Source of the DNA: Sipunculus nudus
Lineage: Eukaryota; Annelida; Sipuncula; Golfingiida; Sipunculidae
DNA length: 64,000 nt
Assembly (NCBI GenBank): GCA_026874595.1
Contig: CM049319.1
Coordinates: forward strand, 63,732,917 to 63,796,916
Direction of reading: 5' to 3'
Shown: positions 25,201 to 36,000 of the stretch, one piece after another
Position numbering within the stretch: position 1 is the first letter of the stretch
How the letters are laid out: each line of letters begins with the position of its first letter
Made by a program: the position numbers and the translations under genes
Notes under the pieces: generated by a model
Seen by the model: the letters and a program-made list of their open reading frames with translations, nothing else
What the model was told of the DNA's origin: nothing
Databases searched by the model: none

Positions 25201-28200
25201 CCGGTATGTAAAATACTTCACATCTTATTTTAGCCATGTACAAGAAACACATCCCGCACCCGGGAGAGAACCATTCTGAGGACGGCATCCCACGGCAAGG
25301 AGCCGTGTCCCCACGCAGTGGAGAAAGAACCTTGTTTCCTTGGTAACAACTGTTTTACCTATGTGTGGGAGTGGTCAGAATGGGGTCCATGTACGCTCGG
25401 GGAACGCGCCACATGCGGTCACGGTCAGAGACGGAGAGTGTCCACGTGTCGTAGAAATGACGGGCGGGGAGTCTCTGTGGAGCTCTGTGCAAAGGCAAGT
25501 GATCACTCGATCAAGCTATTAGTAAATAAAGCAATTTTGACGAACAAAAAATCCTATGTAACCTGAGTTGGTTGATTGCATATGTGCGGAAGATGTAAAT
25601 TTTCATTAAACAGCGTTCATATACACAGGCTTAGTCAATGTGACAGTAAAGAATTTTGACTATGATAAAAAGGTAAACTTAGGGCCCCTGTAATGAAAGC
25701 CACGTAGTTACTCTGTTGAGTTGAATTATGACTATTTTAGTAACTCTTGATTTATGCTTAATGAGATGATTTTACAGAAGCGGATCCAGGGGGTCCGCCC
25801 GCCCCCCCCCCCCCCTTTCAGACCTGAAGACCATTTTTAGTGTTTTCATTTGTCCTCCTGGGTTGGACCCCCCTTTTTCCTAAATCCTGGATCCGCCCTT
25901 GAATGTATATGTAAGGTATCGGGAGTTATGTAAACTGGGAGAATTTTACCAAGGAAATTACAGACTGGAGTAACAACTGTCAGAAGCCCTGCCAGGTCGC
26001 GAGTGTCAGTTGTGCGCTAATTGCATTTAAGACATGATAAGCCCATTAACTCTATTGTGCGCCTATTGTGCCGCGGTGTCAGGCGCAGCGGCGGCACGAC
26101 CTTTGATAAGGCAAGCCTGCTAGATGTTACTTCTGCGGTCCGCTGCAGCTCGCTGAAGCGGAGAGCGATATATCCAGTAACTGAGCAGTAAATCACTGGA
26201 ATAACATAGACCGGAATTATGAATGCGCAAATGGTTTGTTTTGTCAAAAATTATGCGCAACAAATATATTTTAGAGAGGTCTCGTGTTGAGGAAAAATTT
26301 TGGGATAGATGCGGTCACTCTACATCATCTTTTGCCGTGATTCATGACGGACGACTGGTAAGTGTAAACCTTACTATCCCTGATTAACCTGGAAATTATA
26401 AAAAAATTCCATCAGTTCCAACACTTCTGAATTATATTAATAATTAGCCATGTATTATAGTATTCCGTCGATAAAAACAAATTTTGACGCTTATGACCGG
26501 ATGACTTTCATTTTGATGGATAAAAGTGACCCATCGCCGGCTCTGTCACTGACGGCGTTGTTCTCATATTATCGCCAATATTTACTGCAGCCAAGCTATA
26601 GCTCAGGCGTCATTAGCAACGACAGCTTCATACACGTTTCCCATAAATAAGAAAATATGGTGTTCAAACTTATGATTGTTTAAAAATTTATATTAAATAC
26701 TACCAGAGATCAATTTTGGAAGAATATTAGTCATCCTTATCACAATATTGATAAAATTTAGTTAGTTCACACTGGGGTGGGGGGGGGGGGGGGTCTCCGG
26801 GAACTAACGAGCTGTTCCGAGGTCACGCCGAAGGGGAGTCTCTCGCGCTCTATCAATTTACGCTGGGCTTATCAGCGGCATCTCTGTGCACCATTGAGCA
26901 GCGAGTTTTATGTCCCCCGTCAGCAACATTCGACACGGCAAGACTCTCACTTGATACTCCAGTATGTAATCTCCTTGATTTGACTTACCGTATTTCCTTG
27001 GTCAGACGCCGGGCCTTGAATGGACGCCGGTCTTGTTCAGTTGCCTTCACCCTTCCGCCAGTGCTGTCTCACGCTAACCCTTAGGCAGTTTAAATTAATA
27101 TTTCAGTTTATAAAATGGATTTAGAATTTTGGGGTTAGATGAAGGACTGCAGCAAACTTTTTTAAAATGTAAACGTTAAGTAAAAGCTATGGAAGCAAAC
27201 GATTGTGTTTGTCTGGTTGCAAAACTTCGCAAAGATAAAGCACAATCGAAGAAACAAATTCATGTTTTATGTATTTTCCTGGCAGCACGCCCTTTGCCAA
27301 CTAACTGCATGGGTGAAATTTTGACAATATAAGCATGTGTACCTTAAATGGTATTTGCTCGAATAAGTGTTTGTTTGTTATATAAATAGATTATTCAACC
27401 ATATGTTTACGTTTCAGTAGTTTTGATTTGTTCCCAGTGTACACGGCGCCGTACGATAACATTTGAATCTTCCATGCATAACCGGATGATTATTTTACAT
27501 ACTTTTGTGTACCTTTTGTCTATAAAGATACCCCTGATATTTTAAACATTTTTTTTCAGTGTATCTATTTCAGTAGCTCAATATATGCATTGAAATGTTG
27601 CTCGTTATTAACCTCTTATCTACATTACAGTATATTCCTTTGACATCTGAGAAGCAAACACAAGAGATTTGTCAAGTGCCTTGCGCAAAAGATTGCGTCA
27701 TGTCCGAGTGGAGCAGCTGGGGGGCATGTAGCGCCACCTGCGGATCAGGTAATCAAGAGACTCATTTAATATTCAAAAATTTCACTGAGCATAGTAGTGA
27801 TTAGAAGTAATGGGTCATGAATATAAATTTAAATTCTTTAAACGTTGTGTATCGTTTAAACCCTCCTGTTTCCAAGATAGCCAGGATATATTGACATGAT
27901 TCAAGTGTAATACATCTATAATCTATAGATCACAAAAAATGATGTGATTAATTTGTGAACATTAATAAATGGATATTCCTAATTGAATGGCATTAAACAC
28001 TAATTTGGATTGACTCATCTAAAATGTTCAGATCATCCCAAAATTTACCACCGTTGCTTGTTGACCTCAATTTTTAATGGTGGATGTAATCGCCTCCATC
28101 ATTTTATGCTGTCTTATCCAATTCTTAGTGTGTACATCTGCAAATTTTCCATTTCGGTTAAGGACTACGTGAAAGTCCGTTAGCACTCGCTTCCTATCAT

Positions 28201-31200
28201 ATTATTTTTGTATCCTGGTATCATCCAGACCCAGTGTCTACCGCACCTGCGGGTCTTGGGTGTGTAGCCATACTTAATACCGAGGAACCCCCCAAAGACG
28301 CACTCTGTGAGTGATACACGGCTTTGGGGCACAGCCTTCCCATTAAGCCTGCAGAGCGCTCACCCTGGGTGGGGACCGACCGTGAAAATCTCCCCGCCTC
28401 GGCTGAGATTTAAACTCACGACCTCCCGGCCTTGAGAACTGTTCTCTTCCCCTGAGCCACAGAAGCCGGTTGTTGAACTGGTCTTCAACTATACGTCATC
28501 AATATAACGAAACAGTTTGATAGAATATGATGCTCTCCATGTCTAATAGAAGGATCGAAGCAACATTTCCGTCATCATATATGACGACGGAAATAAATCT
28601 GAAAGAATATCACGGAAATATGAAATATGAAACATAATTTTCCTTATCGACAGTTTTATTTCAAATGGTTGTTGTAAATAAAATTTGAAGATTATGCAGC
28701 CTGCCTTGCCATATTTTCTTATTGCTTTCTTTCATTGCATATAATATATCTTCATGTTATTCTGTTTTACAGGAATCCGCAATCGTAGTCGAAGTATAAT
28801 ACACAAACCATGCAACAGAGGGCGCCTGTGCCCGCCTGATTTTGTCCAGCACCGTCCATGTAAATATTCATCATGCAACAAATGGAGCTTTAGTCAGTGG
28901 TCCGACTGTCAGATGCAGGTATTAGTGCTGACGAGAGGAATTTTGTCTAAAAGGCTACTAGACTGGTACCCCGCTCTATAATGGCACCGCTGCTCTAGGC
29001 CAATCTTGGCTGAGGGCCATAATAGAGCAGGGTACCAGTCTAAAAAGGCTACATCCCTGGATTCATACACTAAACACTAGAATGAACCTTGATAATTTAA
29101 GTTAGGGAGTCTTCTATATAGACCACAGGCATTTCTTACCCAAGTAATTGTATATAGTACAAATGGTAATTATCTATAAGACTTTGGAAATAAATGATAG
29201 TAGTCAAATATAGACAATAATATACGAACGCAGGGTTAAAGCTTTTTGGCTATACTGGCTAGAATAGACTGTCTGGAAGGTGTTATAATGGCAAATGTTT
29301 AGGCCAAAATAAAAAAAAGGTTTGGTTCTCAGGCACTTGTTTTCAGAAATCAATGCGGGCGGACGGTTTTTTTATTTTTAATTTTTTGGTATGTTTCGAT
29401 AAAAATGACAAATGATTAGGGAAAAGCATGATAATAACAGATTTATTTTGCTAAACAAGTAAAAGCCCTACAAAACAAAGGAAATTGTATGGTTTTATCT
29501 TCTTGAAAGAAATGTCGGAGCGGCAGCAGCTCAAAATTGGAAAGTTTTATTGAAAATCAAAATAAAAATTTTTGATGCGGGGGTTTAAAATTGATGCGGG
29601 CGGTTCCTGAGAACCATACCTTTTATTTTTTTTTTTGCCTAAACACATTGACTTCGTATCTCCTTGAAGAAAGATATTCAGCAAGGACCTCTTCTCGCTA
29701 ACCAAGCAATATTTATATGAGTTGATGTGATGGTATGCATGAGTGGTTATGGAGAAACATCAGAAAATTGTATTTTGTACTTTTGCCAGGTTAATGCTTT
29801 CACTGTCCCTTGAGAAATTTGTACCCACCTTAGTCAACCTAAATCATAACCATACTAAAATTATAATTATCTCTGAAATTGTTTGCATTTGTATTCGCGG
29901 TCTGATTCCCTATGATTAACTAGTGGTAATTTGTTCCAGACAGGTGCTTGTGGCCATGCTGTCCGGCACAGGACGCTCTGGTGTCAGACGTTGGATGGTT
30001 CTCGCTTGGACAACCTCTACTGTCAACATATGCACAAACCTATTGAACCGGTATGATGTTGTTATTTTATGTGAGGAGATATTTTTATAAATAAGCGCAC
30101 AAGTGTCGGTAAAGTAATAATAAAATGCGTGAAGAACGGGATATCTTTGACTTTTACAATATGTCAATACAAATTGTTCATACAATGGTCTTATTCACGT
30201 GCATGCACCAACTTGGTAATTTGTCTTTAAACGTTATTAAAAAAAAACATGGTCCTCTTGCAGCAAAAAACAAGTTACATATTTAATATACACGTATTTC
30301 GGTATCCCTATTTCAGCTCAAAGATCCTTGCTACATTAAATGTCCAGGAGACTGCAAGCTCTCGGAATGGTTACCATGGGGACCATGCCACAAGCCATGT
30401 GGCCAGAACCTTACAGGTACGTCACCTTGATGGTGATTTATCATTTGTTTTATCCTCCATATCCCATTGAATACAGGCATATATGTTCGAGTTGATAACT
30501 GACTTAAGCTGAGTGAATAGATAAATGTTGATATCAGCCCCTCTTAACCATTATATTAGGTCGTTGATTCCAATCTCACTGAAGCCACCAGCCGGCGATG
30601 GCCTATAATTTCGCGTCCGGGTCCGCTTAGGAGACTGGAAAGATATTTTCAATATCTGAATGGCTAAAAAGGAAACAAAAGACCTAATATGTTATATTTA
30701 AGTACATGTTTAATATCTACAATATTGACATCCTTTTCAGATGGTACACAGAGCAGAGTGCGGCTTATCCTAAAACACCCGTCACTGACCGGACAGCCCT
30801 GTCAAGAGCTGCTACAGACCAGGCCTTGCAGCACACGGTTGTGTCATCGGTTTCACTGGGCTACCTCAGAATGGAAGGGACAGCATCGAGAGGTCTGGTG
30901 TCAGAGAAACGATGGCCTCAGGACGTACGGTAAGAGATTTGACTGAGTTACCTTATGATGGATAGGTCAGCATCGAGAGGTGTGGTGTTAGACAAACGAC
31001 GGCCTCAGGACGTAAGGTAAGCGATTTGACTGGGTTACCTTATAATGGAAAGGTCAGCATCGAGAGGTGTGGTGTCAGACAAACGACGGCCTCAGGACGT
31101 ACGGTAATTGATTTCACTGGGCTACCTCAGAACAGATAGCTCAACATCGAGAGGTGTGGTGTCAGACAAACGACGGCCTCAAGACGCCAGGTTAGGGATT

Positions 31201-32980
31201 TGACTGGGCTACCTCGGAACAGATAGGTCAACATCGGGTGGTGTTGGGTCAGAGAAACGGCGGCCTCAAGACGACAGGCAAGGCATTTGACTGGGCTACC
31301 TTAGAACAGATAGTTCAACATCGGGTGGTGTTGTGTCAGAGAAACGGCGGTCCTAGAACGCCAGGTATGAGGGATTTGACTGGGCTATAAAAGAACTGAT
31401 AGGTCAACAACGAGAGGGGTGGTATTAGAGAAACTACGGCCTCAGAAAGTTCGATAAGAGATTCACTGGGATGCCTCAGAATGGATAGGGCAACATCGAG
31501 AAGTGTGGTGTCAGAGAATCGACGGCCTCGGGACGTACAGTAAGAGATTTGACTTTGCTACCAGGCACAACCCAACAGCCAAAACGTGTGTGAATATGCG
31601 TCATTTATATTATAATAACAGACCATTATTGCACAAAAGCTTTGCTCTCAGTACACTTTGTTATATTTACTGTGACATCAGTTCAAAATATATAAGGCAT
31701 TTATAGTTAAATGTGTTTTCAACCGATCGTAAATAGTTAATTTTTGTATTCAATTGAAAATATTTTTAGAGAAGCATACACTGTTATATAGCTAAACCTA
31801 TGCCTGTTATTTACTTTACATGTACGACTTCCTTGTAGCAAGCGAGCTATTAATAGTGAATATTAATAAGCTTTCTTTTTAAATATGAACAAAGTTGTTA
31901 AAATTTATAGAAACTTTGGTTAGGATTTCAATTAAGAATACTAGTATCTGACAGTAATGTAAATGCCCTGTCCCAAATTTGCAAACATGACAAGGAGAAA
32001 AGTCAGTTTCTAAATGTGGATAAATGTGCATAAACATATAGGTCAGGGAGGCTGCGACGAGAAAATCAAACCCTCATCCGAACAAGGGTGTGCGTCACGA
32101 TGTCAACAAATTCGGTCAGCTTTCTGTAACGGTGGGGGTCAGTGTGTGTGTCGTGAGGGACTGACGCCGATCTACAGCCAGAACCGTCTGGAGGAATGCG
32201 CCGTGATGCCGACACAGGGAGCCGGACAAATAATGACGATGTCTGAAATACCTAGGACCACAAAAATAATAAATTATCTACATGGTCAGTCTATTTATTT
32301 CTATTTATCATCCTTTACTTAATAGCCTTTGCATAATTTTTTCCTTTTAACTGACATTTTTCCTCATATAGATTTTTGTGTATTAACATTTTATGTATTA
32401 TTTTTATTAAAATTTCATGAATTTAAATATATATATATATATACACCAGGCGTTCATATTCAATAATATCCCATGAAATCGTATATCTCTGATAGACTGT
32501 CAGAGATAGCATATATTGCATTAGTAGATGTTGATTATGCTTACAGACGCTGGCTCAAACAACTTCTGGATGTACGCTGTTATTGCTGGTAGCTCCTGTT
32601 TTCTCATCTTCGTCGTCATAGCTATATACAAAATATGGTAAATATCTCTTATGGTATATATTTCAAAATATTAAAATTATGCATATATATACGGCAGTAA
32701 AAGTAATATGGTAAATCATATATTGCTTATGCAAGGATAACACATTTTATTTTATGAATTATAGAACTCATGATACAAGGATACGTAATTTGGTTTGACA
32801 TTGCAATTGCCAGAAATTATGTCATCCATACGTAACATAAACATGCAGGGGCTAAACTACGATTTAGGGAAGGCTGGTGTCGGGGGTTCAGGCGGGATGT
32901 GACTGCAAACATACCTGTAAGCCACATCGTGCCCACACGTACACATATATGCATGTATATAGGTATATGTATGTATATGC

Positions 32981-33014
<34 letters not shown>

Positions 33015-36000
33015 TATCTTTTTAACAACTGTATTTTAATAAAAACCAGCGCAAAAGTTTATATTATTTCAAAGTGCTTTCATTGGAAAATTTCCCTATT
33101 AGATATTTACTTTTGGAAAGTTTATCCTCAATATTACTAAGCTAGATGGGTTGGGGCGGTTTAGGGGCTCAGCGCAGCATTCTAATGGCGGCGCCCCTGA
33201 GCTAAAGAAAATATCAAAATGAGCTGGTTTTTCATCTATTATCGCCCCAGCCGTCACCTACGTGAGTCGCCAAATTCCAGACCCAAAGTGAGTAGCAGTG
33301 ACGTCAGCGCGACATGTACGTACACCCCCGTGAATGGTAAAATTTCCATGACGATAGTGGACCATATGCAAAAGGATGGTGAGTTGTCTACCTGTGGTAG
33401 CTTTATAGAACTATATATGTACTTATCTTGACATGAATGAATTTTTGAAAAATATTAATATTTTAATCTAGATCATAAGATGAATTTGAAACCATAGCAT
33501 ATACCTGAGATATCTTAAGTTTACTCTAGAATCCAAACCAAGATAATCAAGAAAAGTTATTCTTATTAAAATTTTAAAATGGACCGGTCTTTGGCCATTC
33601 AAACTTTGAAACATTAATTCCTTAAAAATGCCCATGTGATTGTTTAATAGCAAGATTAAGAAGATTTCAATTACATAATTCTCCATTACAGAAATAGTCT
33701 ATGTCATAAAAAAGGATAGAGTTTTACTGAAAACGGTGATTCTTATTAAGCCAATCAGTAACGATTTAGATAAAAGAACACAACCAATGGTAAAAGAGGG
33801 TCTTGAAAATGTTGGATATATTATGGTTTAACCCATGGCTGACACAAGTTGTTCGAAGTTGCGTTCGGTCAGTTCTTTCTTACTTTTAATTAAGATCTGT
33901 AGTTCACAAAGAGGTCAAGGAGACTTGTCTGTATCAGAAGTCATATACAGACTATAAAGTAGCTACCCAGGTTCTTACTCTTACAGGTCAATAATGAAAG
34001 TCTATAGTTAAATTCGTCTGTAACGTATTCAGTCATATTGTTAAAAATAACCTTCATCAGGCCATACATGATAACTCGTTCTGACCCCATAGGATAAAGT
34101 GGAGTTTACTCTCAGCTTAACATAAACATACTATTTTGTTTCAGGTTACAGAGCAAGTACATAATGGGGAATGTACAGGTCGCACTGGCCATTCCTTGCA
34201 ACCCGTCCAGGAGTCGCACGAGTTAAACAGATGGGAGAGAGAAAAAAACGAGCAGTCACGTGACCAACAGCTTCCGCTTCCGGGATTAGAGGCCATTCTA
34301 GAAAGGTAAAGTAATTTATACATTCTCACACAGACGTGCATATAGATGAGAGTCGAGGGTGAGGCATGGCATTGTATTTGAGGGTGGGTAGAAGATAAAT
34401 GTTCCATCCTAGCCATGATAACACAATTCGGTAGATATTTAAATTGACGCGGACGGTGCCTGAGAATAATTCCTTTTATTTATTTTTTTGGTCTTACACT
34501 AACATACAGATATTAAAGTCAAATCTAATGTTGAAGTCGAGTCCACATCCTTCGATTCTGCATGGGTAAAAAATCAAGGCACATAACACTTGTAGCCTCG
34601 TGTTCAAGTGCGGGTTCTTGAAGTGGGAGTCCAATTCCACCTCTACCTTATAAGTCCGAGTATTTAAGAACTCGAGTCCAAGTCAAATGGGTTTGGTTTA
34701 TACAGTCTTAAATTATTCTGTAATATTCTTTTAGCTGAAGATTTTCATTTATTTTATTAATGGCACTAGCCATAATCCATGGTTATAATCGTAATCTGGT
34801 GATTTCGTGATACTTTCTTTCTAGATAATTTCCAGTGATCAATAACATTCCATTTTTAATATTAACCAATTGTTCCCTGAAATATCTGAAAAAAAGAATT
34901 ATTGGACCCCTTGGTTGCATAGACTTCAGTGAGAAAATCTATGATTTTAGCTCAGTCTCCTGAAAGGCAACTGAGCTATGGCGATCACTCTTTCTCCATC
35001 GTCCGGTCGTCCCGGCATCCGATTGTCCGTTAACAGCTATAGGGGCACAAATCATAACCGCTGGACCTAGAAACTTCTAACTGAAACCTATGGAGGTCCA
35101 TAAAAAAATCCTCGGAAACCTGAAATTAGCCCGTTACTGCGGCGAATATCCTCCGAGCTATGGGGCCCGTAAATACCCCAAGAATAATGAAAAATTTGAT
35201 ACAAAAGCTCACGATTCCGAATTACTAGTGCTTTGATTACTCTGATTCTTTCCATGCATATTGACAATGGATTGTTTTATCAGTTCTTGAAGTCTGGTGG
35301 TGCCTGCTGTATTTTGTTTCAATTTTAAGGCATTTTCTATTTTGAAACTTTCATATAAAGCGGTCCCCCGTAACCGTAAACCGTATAAAGGGTAAACCGT
35401 AACCGTTAGACCTAAAATTTTTTAACTGTACATCAAGGGAGGTCTTAAGCGAATCTTCAAGGAAAGCTAACATATTGTTCGTGATGACCTATATTCTGTG
35501 AACTGCTGGCCGAAAACATGATTTTGAGTACAAGCGAGTCAGATCGGGTAAAAATTGTATCCGTTATCCTTTTACATGTACATCTGATATAACTTCAGTG
35601 TTACCTGTGTTCTGCTTGATAGTGAAAGATAATGGCTGAGCACCCTATAAGACATTAATGCATTATTGGTTACACTTGGACCTAAAAACTTCTAATTGAT
35701 TAAGATCCAGGGAGTTTCCCAGGAACAGTTTTGTTGCTAAAAGTAAAGGTCCTCTTGGCGAATCAGATCACAACATTATCCACATGTTGCCCAAGTATAA
35801 ACAGAAACTAAAACAATGTAAGCTGACGAAAACTGTGAAAGTATTGAATCAGCATATTTGTGACGAAATGCAGTACTGTACGGAAACAACTGATTCGGAA
35901 GTGCTGTTTGACTCAAATTCAGGCTTAGATGATAATGTAGATTCAATCACCAGTTACATAATCTTTTGTGCGGACAATATTTTTAAAACAAAATCGGTAA

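Noticed and set aside
28200-28475. tRNA gene on the minus strand
   Set aside because: A- and B-box-like motifs are present but no complete cloverleaf; the sequence is a SINE repeated at 52.5 kb and, more distantly, 21.1 kb.
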